Source of the DNA: Chitinophagales bacterium
GTDB taxonomy: Bacteria > Bacteroidota > Bacteroidia > Chitinophagales > UBA10324
DNA length: 64,000 bases
Reading direction: 5' to 3'
Assembly: GCA_013816805.1 (NCBI GenBank)
Contig: JACDDS010000013.1
Location: forward strand, 46,139-110,138
In this document: positions 55,716 to 63,962 of the stretch, piece by piece
Position numbering within the stretch: the first letter of the stretch is position 1
How the letters are laid out: every line of letters begins with the position of its first letter
The notes under the pieces: model-generated
What the model was told of the DNA's origin: nothing
The model's database searches: none
The model's input: only the letters and a program-made list of their open reading frames with translations
Program-made: the position numbers and the translations under genes

Positions 55716-57752
55716 TTAAAAGTGCATTTTCTGTTCCTCATGCGGACGCACCACCGGGTCTTTAGGCACAAAGGTGATATCAATAAATTTCAATTTACCA
55801 TTCGGTGCGATTCTTACCACGAGCGATTGATATGGTTTGAACTCAAATTTATGCCGGATAGCTTTTCCGTTGATGTTGATCGTGAGTTCACGAAAGACGG
55901 ATTGCTTCATGAGCGACTGTCCTGAATAAACAGGGTACGTCAAATCCTTCGAAAGCGGTTGTGACAGGAACAGGTAGTGCGTACCATCGTTCTCTACCCG
56001 GCACCAATATTCCGGCAAACTATCTCCCTGAATCAAAGGAGGATGTTGAACAACTTTCTCGAATTTTTCGGAAACATTATTCAATGAAGACAACTCTTGC
56101 AACATTTTAGAGTACTCCTGAGATTTAATGAAGCCGGGTTGCTTGGGCTGGCGCTTCATGCAGACCGGCAATCCTTCTTTTGCAAATTCTAAAACTTTTT
56201 TCAATGCCCGCACATCCATGTAGTCAACATCAATGTAAAGGACAGAGAATGCTGCATCTCCAACCGTCAATCTCCCCCCGCCAACCGCGGTGCCTGCCCC
56301 GCCAACAACGGGGTGATATTTCGCTTCCTCTAAAAAATACCTATTGATCCAAATGGGGTGATAACCCTGTGTTTCTTCGGGAAAATACACGTATCTTAAT
56401 TCATATTCACCCCAGACCCATACACGTTGCCGTTCCGGAGGATATGCGCCTTTCATTACGCCGTCTTCATAGGGAATATACACAGCCACATCAGTATATG
56501 TTTTTCCTTTTTGCAGAAAAGCGGAAACTTTTTCGATATACGAATTGAATGCAGGCAACTCCGGTGTCAGGCTTCCGTTAGGTCCAAAATAAGTGGTGGC
56601 AAAGAAATCAATGGAATCAGAGCCAACCGGATTATACGGCATGCCGTGATAAACAAGATGATTGATTCCCTGCGCGAATAAAGCATCGGCTACCATTTTC
56701 AGGTCGGCGGTTTGTTCCTTCCGAAGATAGGTCGCCGGAAATCCATACATGCAGGTAAAAGTCTCGCTCGATACAACGTTTTTTGAAGCGAGGCAGGCAG
56801 ACGAGCTCACAATCCTACCATAGCGCGGGTTGTTTAACATCGCTTCTGTTTCCGGTATATCCGCAAGCGAATAGAGCGTCATCACATCGGCAGGCGCTCC
56901 CAGGCACTGAACTTTTGACCATGTTCCCAGCTCCTTGCATTTTTCCACGAAGGGTTTGTAATATCCGTTGGTGACATAATCATCTAAATGCAGCATGTAA
57001 TCGTAACGAACATCGGGAAAGGAATCAAGCCCGGCTTTCATGTAAGGAATTATGTCGTACCCGAATTTTTCACGAAATGTTTTTTCAAACCCTTGCGTCC
57101 ATATTTTGTTCGTTGCATTCAGCTTAATCTCCCATGAATCGGTGAACAGCGCAGATTTGGATCCTTTCAGCGCACCGCTTAGCGCATTGACCATCGGTCC
57201 TGCGTAGATTTTAAATGCTTCGCTGTCGAGATGATTGATCACCCATTGCGTATCAGGATAAGTCCACGCGTAGGTGAGCGACTGCCGGAAAGTGGTATCA
57301 CCATAAATCTGTGTGCTGTGTGCTTTATCAATATAAGTCGCGGCAATAATCCAGGCACTGCCGAAGGTAAAATCGCATGAGAGTCCAATTGAATCAGCAT
57401 ATGATTTTGCAAACGCTACCACAATTGACCATTCGGGGCTGAGCCATTTTTGCGCAGAGGTGTCTTTGGGATAATGGCGGTTATATTTGTCAGTATACAT
57501 TTTCTGATACCGGTATAAGGGATACAGCCAGCAGATTTCAACGCCACCAAAATTCATTTTCTTCACCCAATCGAGCTGGTGCTTGATATCCGGTTTTCTT
57601 ATCTCCGTTGCGAACCACCACCATCTGACGAAGGGCTTGGAAGTTGGGTAATATGAAATAGCTTCAGTAGCGGGCGCAGAATTTTGGTTGAAGCTGCCGA
57701 ACAATCCCAGCGCCATCGCACAGAGAAAAAAAATGGAGAGGCAAAATTTCAT
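55716..57752 (-). CDS. GH106-like alpha-L-rhamnosidase
   Basis: About 678 aa with a signal peptide (FCLSIFFLCAMALGLFGS). Early motif KPFVRWWWFATEIRKPDI and the following MNFGGVEICWLYP match the GH106 / glycosyl-hydrolase barrel start. Further landmarks are FTFGSAWIIAATY, SSETFTCMYGFPATYLRKEQTADLKMVADALFAQGINHLVYHGMPYNP and PYEDGVMKGAYPPER. GH106 enzymes release L-rhamnose from rhamnogalacturonan. It is shorter than many members (often above 1000 aa), lacking C-terminal carbohydrate-binding domains. The Met at 57752 directly precedes the signal peptide; the frame is open to 57821. Its last 111 bases are duplicated downstream. Confidence 0.82.
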   Translation of the reverse strand: MKFCLSIFFLCAMALGLFGSFNQNSAPATEAISYYPTSKPFVRWWWFATEIRKPDIKHQLDWVKKMNFGGVEICWLYPLYRYQKMYTDKYNRHYPKDTSAQKWLSPEWSIVVAFAKSYADSIGLSCDFTFGSAWIIAATYIDKAHSTQIYGDTTFRQSLTYAWTYPDTQWVINHLDSEAFKIYAGPMVNALSGALKGSKSALFTDSWEIKLNATNKIWTQGFEKTFREKFGYDIIPYMKAGLDSFPDVRYDYMLHLDDYVTNGYYKPFVEKCKELGTWSKVQCLGAPADVMTLYSLADIPETEAMLNNPRYGRIVSSSACLASKNVVSSETFTCMYGFPATYLRKEQTADLKMVADALFAQGINHLVYHGMPYNPVGSDSIDFFATTYFGPNGSLTPELPAFNSYIEKVSAFLQKGKTYTDVAVYIPYEDGVMKGAYPPERQRVWVWGEYELRYVYFPEETQGYHPIWINRYFLEEAKYHPVVGGAGTAVGGGRLTVGDAAFSVLYIDVDYMDVRALKKVLEFAKEGLPVCMKRQPKQPGFIKSQEYSKMLQELSSLNNVSEKFEKVVQHPPLIQGDSLPEYWCRVENDGTHYLFLSQPLSKDLTYPVYSGQSLMKQSVFRELTININGKAIRHKFEFKPYQSLVVRIAPNGKLKFIDITFVPKDPVVRPHEEQKMHF

Positions 57753-57824
57753 TACACGCAAATGTATACAGAAGTCGTATTTCCTGAATAGAGGCTTGTG
57801 CCATGAGGAAAACTCTTGCAATGA

Positions 57825-58172
57825 TTATATCGAACGAACTCTGACTCTTCCCGGAGTTACTGTTACAAATAAATTCTCAGCAGGAGTTACATAATCACTA
57901 AGAAATTTCAGGAGCACCGGTTCAATTTGGGAGTAGCGCGGCTGATCATACCTAAGGAGAATTACAGAGAGGCTTTTAACACCGTAAGAAAATATAAGCT
58001 CACCAAAATCTTTGTCTTCTGTAATTAAGCAACCATTTCTTGAGCGAACAAACTCTGCAATTTCACGATCAGAGATTCCCGGTTTTTCATCGCGAATGGA
58101 AAACACTTCGAAGCGCTTGTCGCGAAGCAATTCAATCCAGTATTGTTCAAGGTTCTCATCAGCAATAATCAT
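57825..58172 (-). CDS. DUF5615 PIN-like toxin candidate, 115 aa
   Basis: A small PIN-like protein: IIADENLEQYWIELLRDKRFEVFSI, acidic Asp/Glu pairs in DREIAEF and ITEDKDFGELIF, and a VKSLSVILLRY strand. DUF5615 proteins are paired with DUF433 proteins as putative toxin-antitoxin modules. Its start overlaps the DUF433 stop by four bases, so translation is coupled. Nuclease activity is inferred from the PIN fold. It lies just upstream of GH106 on the same strand. Confidence 0.82.
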   Translation of the reverse strand: MIIADENLEQYWIELLRDKRFEVFSIRDEKPGISDREIAEFVRSRNGCLITEDKDFGELIFSYGVKSLSVILLRYDQPRYSQIEPVLLKFLSDYVTPAENLFVTVTPGRVRVRSI

Positions 58173-58396
58173 TGTGTGATGATGACCTCTTCATTGGCAA
58201 CCATGTCGGCTGCGAATTCAAGAGCCGCCTGTATTTGTTCCCTCGTGAGATGAGGGTAAGCTTTCAGCAATTCGTCAATTGAATAACCACCTGCGATTTT
58301 CCTGATGATGAGTTCTACAGTAATCCGTGTTCCTTTAATTATCGGTTTCCCGAGCATCACTTCCGGATTGCGCTCTATTAGCTTGTGATTTTCCAT
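58169..58396 (-). CDS. DUF433 antitoxin candidate, 75 aa
   Basis: Contains the family motif MLGKPIIKGTRITVELIIRKIAGGYSIDELLKAYPHLTREQIQAALEFAADM, an HTH-like fold of the VapB/DUF433 type. The Met at 58396 (ENHKLIERNPEV) is the family start; the open frame to 58495 adds unrelated residues. Coupled to the DUF5615 gene by a four-base overlap. Probably DNA-binding and autoregulatory. Confidence 0.85.
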   Translation of the reverse strand: MENHKLIERNPEVMLGKPIIKGTRITVELIIRKIAGGYSIDELLKAYPHLTREQIQAALEFAADMVANEEVIITQ

Positions 58397-58530
58397 TTCA
58401 ATCGAATTAAGAATCGTAAAGTTAGAAAAGAATTGTTCGGCGAACTGGCTCTTGCACCCACACGGCACAAAAGGCTCGGGCAAGATAGAGAGCAATCAAC
58501 TCTAGCGAAAATCATTTTAATTTTGAAAAT

Positions 58531-58769
58531 ATGAAAACTGATGTCATCAATATTGATTCAGAAATCCTCGGAGGCACACCTGTATTTAAGGGAACACGCG
58601 TTTCAAATGAAAGTTTATTTGATAATCTTGAAGCAGGAATGTCCGCTGGAAGAATTCCCGGATGATTTTCCAAAAGTAACAAAAGACCAAGCATTGGCTG
58701 TGCTCGACATCGCAAGCAAAATAGTTTCATCTGCGAAAGCAAAAGAATGGTATGAAGCCTTTGCTTGAT
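58531..58769 (+). pseudogene. Second DUF433 gene, frameshifted
   Basis: Reads KTDVINIDSEILGGTPVFKGTRVSNESLFDNLEAGMS. It then needs a one-base frame change near 58640 to continue as LEEFPDDFPKVTKDQALAVLDIASKIVSSA to a stop at 58769. The motif order is exactly that of DUF433. It reads away from the intact DUF433-DUF5615 pair on the other strand, so two such modules once lay head to head. Confidence 0.8.
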
Positions 58770-58866
58770 GAGAATCTTCATAAAAGAATAAAGCAACTCC
58801 TGAACGAACATGATGTTTACACGGGTGCAGGAAAAAGGCTGGGCGGGAATTGCAATTTTTCTAATC
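58752..58866 (+). pseudogene. Truncated DUF5615 fragment
   Basis: Begins KPLLDENLHKRIKQLLNEHDVYT, the normal DUF5615 start, overlapping the DUF433 stop. A frame change near 58820 leads to VQEKGWAGIAIFLI, after which similarity is lost. The catalytic acidic residues of the second half are missing. Non-functional partner of the broken DUF433 gene. Confidence 0.7.
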
Positions 58867-58882
58867 GTATATTTCTTCCTGC

Positions 58883-59935
58883 ATGCAACCTAACTTCATC
58901 AGAAAACTCAAAACGCTACTATTCATTTGCCTTGGTACAGGTTTCGCGGGTGTGATCTATCAACTCATCGGCGAACAGCGCCTCGATTTTAATAGTGTAT
59001 TGTTGGGATTCCCATTAGGTCTGGTCTTTGGCTTTCTGGAATTATTTCTGTTCCCGAAGGCTGAAAAAAGGTTTCGGCAATGGTCCTTTACAAAGATGCT
59101 TGTATATAAAGCCATGCTTTATACTGCTGTCATTTTTTTTGTGACGGTTTCCATGGCGATTATAGCAGGTTTATCTGAGGGCCGTAAAATGAGTGAACTC
59201 CCAATCTTTCTGAAGTCTATGAGCCTGTTGGTATTAGTCCTTTATGCCCTTGTGGTTTACAGCTTCCTTGTATTCTTTCTGCAGATCAATCATTTGCTTG
59301 GAGAAGGTGTTTTATGGAAATTCATCCGTGGCAAATACCATCAACCCCGTGAGGAAGAAAGGATCTTCATGTTCCTTGATATGAAATCATCTACAACGAT
59401 TGCAGAGCAACTGGGGCATGTCCGTTTCTACACATTGCTAAATGAGATCTTCCACGAGATATCACAACCGGTACTTCAAACTAAAGCTGAGATTTATCAA
59501 TATATAGGAGATGAAGTGGTTCTTACATGGGAGGTGGAACATGGCCTGGAGAACTCGAATTGCCTGAGAGCTTTTTTCATGTTCAGGGAACGCCTTCTCA
59601 GAAATAGCGGGAATTACCTCAAAAATTTTGGAGTAAAGCCGGAGTTTAAAGCCGGATTGCATTTTGGAAAAGTTATAAGTGCCCAAATTGGTGACTTGAA
59701 ACGGGAGATTGTATATAATGGCGATGTGCTTAATACAACTGCAAGAATTCAAAATGAATGCAATAAATATCAGCGTGACTTTCTCGTTTCCGGCATTCTC
59801 ATGAACCGGATCAAAGAAATGAATGGTTTTCAATGGGAAAGAATAGATGCCGTAACACTTCGCGGCAAAGAAACAGAAGTAGAGCTTTTCAGCGTGATGG
59901 AGGCGGTTCGCCCGATGCTGGGTGAAATAGGTTAG
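58883..59935 (+). CDS. Membrane-anchored class III adenylate/guanylate cyclase, 350 aa
   Basis: Four N-terminal membrane helices (about 10-30, 38-57, 75-97, 113-135), then a class III cyclase domain. The metal-binding Asp166 (FLDMKSST) and Asp210 (YQYIGDE), the LHFGKV strand, and the transition-state residues Asn284 and Arg288 (NGDVLNTTARIQ) are all present, so it looks catalytically competent. The product, cAMP or cGMP, cannot be fixed by eye. The domain faces the cytoplasm. No cNMP-binding protein is adjacent. It overlaps nothing and follows the decayed DUF5615 fragment. Confidence 0.9.
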   Translation: MQPNFIRKLKTLLFICLGTGFAGVIYQLIGEQRLDFNSVLLGFPLGLVFGFLELFLFPKAEKRFRQWSFTKMLVYKAMLYTAVIFFVTVSMAIIAGLSEGRKMSELPIFLKSMSLLVLVLYALVVYSFLVFFLQINHLLGEGVLWKFIRGKYHQPREEERIFMFLDMKSSTTIAEQLGHVRFYTLLNEIFHEISQPVLQTKAEIYQYIGDEVVLTWEVEHGLENSNCLRAFFMFRERLLRNSGNYLKNFGVKPEFKAGLHFGKVISAQIGDLKREIVYNGDVLNTTARIQNECNKYQRDFLVSGILMNRIKEMNGFQWERIDAVTLRGKETEVELFSVMEAVRPMLGEIG

Positions 59936-60264
59936 ATAGGAATTCACGTAAGCTTGGTTTTGCAAATTACCGCATGCACTGCACCCAACTATGAATTGAA
60001 TTCGCGCAGTTTCTATGACTCAAACAAGTGTCGCCGACCAACAACCCAAGCGCAAGCAATTTGTCATTCATTAATGACTACAAATCAGACAAAAAAATTG
60101 AAATGCCTTCCGTTTTTTCTTCAAGAAATTTTCAATGTTGTGATTAGCGACTTATACTCACTTCTTCATGTTAGACGTTAGGGACATTAAGGGCGGGAGG
60201 GACTGAAGGAAATCATCCCTGAAATAACATAATACCTTTGCAAAAACTCCGTGAAGTGGTGATG
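59936..60264. other. 329-bp stretch without a convincing gene
   Basis: A 75-codon open frame (59954-60181) has no family features and biased cysteine content, so it is not called. The motif ACGTTAGGGACAT at 60173-60186 resembles the GTTAG ends of the cassette-like sites further right, but no partner arm is seen. Confidence 0.4.
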
Positions 60265-61602
60265 ATGAAACAGGTTCTGAAAAGAAGAGAATTCCTTCTC
60301 CTTGCTGCGGCTGCAGGCTCGCTCCTTCTTCCTTTCAGTTTTCCTGTTTATAGTAATGCGGCTGCACCGAGTGATCGCATTCTGAAATACATCAGGGATT
60401 CAATCGGCAAAACATTGCGACCGCATTCTGACGTTGACCCTTTAGGAAAAAGTATTCCGCTTCCGTATGACTTCAACGTACCATGCATCAGCATTCATTT
60501 TCAAAACCTGTTTTACTACGATACCTATTTTCTGAATCGCGGGTTGATTGCGCTCGGTGACATTCGCCAGGCAGAAAACAATGTGAACGATGTACTCTTC
60601 CTCGTGGAGAGCCTTGGGTTCATGCCAAACAGCAATCGTCTCGATATGACCAATCGCTCACAGCCGCCTTATCTGTGTATGATGGTTAAAGACGTTTATG
60701 CGGCTACAGGAAATAAGGAGTGGCTGAAAACGGCTTACCCGCTCATCAGCAAGGAGTATGAATTCTGGAACACAAAAAGGAGTACGACGTACGGATTATC
60801 TCGCCATCATCACGATGCGACACCGGAGTATCTCGCCAATTTTTATGAGCATCTGAAAAAAGTCCGGTTGCCACTCAATGCAACTACTGATGAAGAAAAA
60901 ATTTCCATTGCCGGTCACCGGCTGGCAGAGGCCGAAGCAGGTTATGATTTTACTCCGCGGTTCGACGGCCGCTGTTCTGATTTTATACCGGTCGATCTCA
61001 ACAGTAACCTCTATCTCTATGAAGTCACAATGGCCGATTTTGCCCGAATACTGGAAAACGGGGAAAGTAAATTATGGGTTGCCCGGGCGACGGAAAGAAA
61101 GAAACGGATCGATGATCTCTTGTGGAATGAAACCCGGGGGCTGTATCTTGATTACGATATGGAAAATAAACGGTCTTCGAATGTCACTTCGGTTGCAACA
61201 TTTCAACCATTATGGGTCGGATGCGCTTCCATTGATCAGGCGAACAGCGTGAAAGAAAATTTAAAACTCTATGAATACGCTCACGGTGTGGTGCCTTGCG
61301 AAGCAGGCACGCATGATTTCACCTATCAGTGGGATTATCCGAATGCCTGGCCTCCTCATGCATTAATCATATCCGAGGCACTTTCTAAGTATAACTATGA
61401 AGATGATGCTGACCGCATTCGTTCGAAATATGTGAACACTGTTTATGCTGTGTATAAATCAACCGGCACTTTGTGGGAAAAGTATAATGCCGTGGAAGGA
61501 AATCTAAAAGTCAATGAAGAGTATAAAACGCCTCCTATGATCGGATGGACTGCCGGAATTTATGCGCATATGAGAATTGTAAAGAACACCCGGTTGCAAT
61601 AG
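60265..61602 (+). CDS. Trehalase-family (GH37-like) glycosidase with Tat-type signal
   Basis: About 445 aa. The N-terminus KRREFLLLAAAAGSLLLPFSF has the twin-arginine pattern RRxFL, so export in folded form is likely. The (alpha/alpha)6 domain carries GFMPNSNR, the catalytic-acid region AEAGYDFTPRFDG (Asp), QWDYPNAWPPHA and EKYNA (Glu), matching the trehalase signatures. It should hydrolyse alpha,alpha-trehalose or a related alpha-glucoside in the periplasm. The ATG at 60265 (or 60262) is chosen over a TTG at 60238 because it places RR correctly. No trehalose genes are nearby. Confidence 0.82.
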   Translation: MKQVLKRREFLLLAAAAGSLLLPFSFPVYSNAAAPSDRILKYIRDSIGKTLRPHSDVDPLGKSIPLPYDFNVPCISIHFQNLFYYDTYFLNRGLIALGDIRQAENNVNDVLFLVESLGFMPNSNRLDMTNRSQPPYLCMMVKDVYAATGNKEWLKTAYPLISKEYEFWNTKRSTTYGLSRHHHDATPEYLANFYEHLKKVRLPLNATTDEEKISIAGHRLAEAEAGYDFTPRFDGRCSDFIPVDLNSNLYLYEVTMADFARILENGESKLWVARATERKKRIDDLLWNETRGLYLDYDMENKRSSNVTSVATFQPLWVGCASIDQANSVKENLKLYEYAHGVVPCEAGTHDFTYQWDYPNAWPPHALIISEALSKYNYEDDADRIRSKYVNTVYAVYKSTGTLWEKYNAVEGNLKVNEEYKTPPMIGWTAGIYAHMRIVKNTRLQ

Positions 61603-61869
61603 GTGGTAATGTAGTTACTAACTTTAGCAACGAACTCACCAACCAAATAGACTTGAGTTCTTAAGTAAGTCAATTGTATAATATTTACATAAGACAATGA
61701 ATTATGCAGTCTGCAATCATTCATGCAAGAGCATGTTAGCCACAAACCTATGGCAGCAATGCGAAATTTAAATGCTAAGCAATCACGAACACCATTAAAA
61801 ACAATACGAAAAGAGAAAACTAACTGTAAAAATATTGACATTCATACCATGACAGGTTACAAAACTTAT

Positions 61870-62118
61870 TGCTAGTGGTAGTAAAAGAAGTGTATCGTGG
61901 TGTTCAGCATATTGCTTACAGCACAAGCATTACAAACCTTGATAAGATTATTTCCGATTTTGGGAGTGAAGGCTTTTCTATTATACGCCGCTTCGATACG
62001 CCAATAGCAAAAATTGTGTTTTTTAATACACGAAAAAAGATTGGTTTTTACGGAAATAATGGGCATTAACGAAGAAGGTGAAAAGGCTGTGCAGAAAATG
62101 AAAAGCGGAAGCGCATAA
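61870..62118 (+). pseudogene. C-terminal fragment of a VOC-family protein, frameshifted
   Basis: Reads VYRGVQHIAYSTSITNLDKI, then a beta-alpha-beta unit with DTPIAKIVFFNTRKKIG. A frame change near 62050 gives TEIMGINEEGEKAVQKMKSGSA and a stop at 62118. The pieces match the second half of glyoxalase-like VOC proteins. The N-terminal part and a start codon are missing. Confidence 0.55.
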
Positions 62119-62398
62119 CTATTATGAGTTTAACTGTCGATGAATATGGAATGTATTCAAAATAAATAAAGAAAATATAGCTGAGAGCGCCTCAAGAGAA
62201 CAATTAATTTTATAATGAAATATAAATTAAACACAAAGGCAGACACACATTATTTAGACTAGCATTCAATAAAGAAGCATAAGCGCACAAAAAGAGTACT
62301 TGCAAAATGTCGGCAGACGGTATGCGGCTCTAAAGCAATTTTCAATCAAGCTTTATATCTTTAAGCAGGGTGATGGTAGTTCTATTGCGCCACGTTGT

Positions 62399-62553
62399 AC
62401 CACTAAACGTTGTACGCAATTTAAAAAAGAGCTTTGGATAAGCTGGTGTAATAAACGGTATTCACAAAGTTAAAGACATGCGTATATTCTGCCATTTATG
62501 GAAATTATACGCTGCAAACTTGGTCCGTGTTGCGTAAAATAGATGTTAGCGGT
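62399..62553. repeat. attC-like imperfect inverted repeat A (before the DHFR-like gene)
   Basis: The left arm ACCACTAAAC...TACGCAA (from 62399) is an imperfect inverse of the right arm TTGCGTA...GTTAGCGGT (ending 62553). The right end GTTAGCGGTCAT is identical to the right end of site B. The arms enclose about 100 bases of imperfect palindrome, as in large integron attC sites. Confidence 0.5.
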
Positions 62554-62605
62554 CATTGTAAAAAGGCAGTAACAAATCATAGACAACAATAAAAAAAAGA
62601 ACTGT

Positions 62606-63178
62606 ATGAAAAAATTAATTTCATTTATGCACATATCGCTTGACGGTTTTGTAGCAGGGCCAAACGGAGAAATGAACTGGATTAAAGTTGATGAAGAAAT
62701 TTTTGATCATGTCGGTAAGCGGATAGGAGAAACCGACACTGCATTATATGGACGGGTAACTTATGAGATGATGGAAAGTTACTGGCCTGCCGCAGGAGAC
62801 GAGCCGAATGCGAGCAAGCACGACATTGATCATTCAAAGTGGTATAACAAAGCTCGCAAAATTGTTTTATCCAAAACAATGAAAGACGCGGATTTGCCTA
62901 ACACAACAATTATCAGCGACAATCTTTCGGACAGAATAAATGAAATAAAACGACAGGCAGGTAGCGAGATCCTGTTTTTTGGTAGCCCAACAGCAACACA
63001 TTCACTTATTCAACTGAACTTAATTGACGGCTACTGGCTATTTGTTAATCCAATTATTCTTGGACGAGGCATTCGATTGTTTGTAGACATCAAAGACAAA
63101 ATAAAACTAAAACTATTGACTACCCGGCGATTTACTTGCGGAGTAACAGAACTAAATTACATAGTGGACAGACAATAA
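62606..63178 (+). CDS. Dihydrofolate reductase-like (RibD C-terminal domain) protein, 190 aa
   Basis: RibD_C/DHFR-fold protein: KKLISFMHISLDGFVAGPNGEMNWI, DTALYGRVTYEMMESYWPAAG, ARKIVLSKTM, GSEILFFGSPTATHSLIQLNLIDGYWLFVNPIILGRGIRLF. These are NADPH-binding reductases with unassigned substrates; they are not classical FolA. Fifty-three bases separate it from attC-like site A upstream, and site B starts 6 bases after its stop. That tight fit is what one expects of a promoterless integron cassette. Confidence 0.88.
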   Translation: MKKLISFMHISLDGFVAGPNGEMNWIKVDEEIFDHVGKRIGETDTALYGRVTYEMMESYWPAAGDEPNASKHDIDHSKWYNKARKIVLSKTMKDADLPNTTIISDNLSDRINEIKRQAGSEILFFGSPTATHSLIQLNLIDGYWLFVNPIILGRGIRLFVDIKDKIKLKLLTTRRFTCGVTELNYIVDRQ

Positions 63179-63184
63179 CAACGA

Positions 63185-63317
63185 ACCGCTAACAGCGCGT
63201 CTGTGCCAATAGTGTAGTGGTAATCGAAGGTCTGTGCATCTAAAAAACTTAGTGCTAAACGGACAGGAAGGTGCTTCTAATCCGATACTGCACATACACG
63301 CAATCCGTTAGCGGTCA
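63185..63317. repeat. attC-like imperfect inverted repeat B (after the DHFR-like gene)
   Basis: ACCGCTAAC (63185-63193) and GTTAGCGGT (63309-63317) are perfect inverse copies. Inner arms GCGTCTGTGC and GCACATACACGC pair imperfectly. Total length 133 bases. Same right-end motif as site A (GTTAGCGGTCAT). Confidence 0.6.
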
Positions 63318-63431
63318 TGCTAAAAAATGGACACGACAATTAGCTATATACAAAGAGAACATACAATTGTTGATACTAGCGGAAAACCGATACTGATTAC
63401 AAAAGGGAATGAAATATTTTAAAGGGAAAAT

Positions 63432-63769
63432 ATGTGGGTAACTGAATCACTATGGTTTGAAATAGCTATTGTAAGTATAGTATATGCATTAGGCAATATA
63501 CTAATGGGGCATTTTGAAGAACGGACACCAAAATCAGAAGAGTTGGAAAGTACATTTTAACGCTTTTAATTATTTGTGGAATTTCCGTTTTCTTTGGTAG
63601 AGCAGTATCAATAATATTACTTGCAAGTATCATTATTCCGGTTCTATACATTCATGCCTATTATTTGTCAAAGAAAAAAGGAATAAATGGTTGGACTGGA
63701 GAGCCTAAAAGCAAATATTATGAGTTTCGTAAGTGGGATAAGGACATATTTTCAAAGCGACAAGACTAA
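63432..63769 (+). pseudogene. Small membrane protein, frameshifted
   Basis: The first frame WVTESLWFEIAIVSIVYALGNILMGHFEERTP stops at about 63560. The adjacent frame continues KYILTLLIICGISVFFGRAVSIILLASIIIPVLYIHAYYLSKKKGINGWTGEPKSKYYE to a stop at 63769. Joined, it is about 112 residues with three membrane helices and a polar tail. One base appears lost near 63540. It would be the next cassette gene after site B. No family recognised. Confidence 0.5.
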
Positions 63770-63898
63770 AAAAACAGAAAGCCGAATCACTAACATCGGT
63801 ATGGCAAAGGCGGGCTGACGTGCTTCATAGAAACATTTGTGCAAGGTTCAGCATTTGTGCTTCGAATGAACATTAATGTGTAAAAGCTAACATTTAAT

Positions 63899-63960
63899 CT
63901 GACAGACAGGGATTAACTTAGAGTTGAGTTAACACAATTCATTAACCCCTAAACTGTCAG
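63899..63960. repeat. Inverted repeat before the last open frame, possible IS end
   Basis: CTGACAG (63899-63905) and CTGTCAG (63954-63960) are perfect inverse copies. Inside them AGGGATTAA and TTAACCCCT pair with one mismatch. This could be an operator or the terminal region of an insertion sequence. Confidence 0.4.
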
Positions 63961-63962
63961 AA

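Larger units (their letters stand above)
61603..62605. other. Gene-poor kilobase with cassette-like sequence
   Basis: Holds a VOC-family gene fragment (61870-62118) and an attC-like inverted repeat (62399-62553). A GTTAGC motif at 61735-61740 may be another cassette end. The rest has no open frame of note. Confidence 0.5.

Noticed and set aside
59954..60181. 75-codon open frame before the trehalase gene
   Set aside because: Unusual composition, no start context, no family features; probably non-coding.
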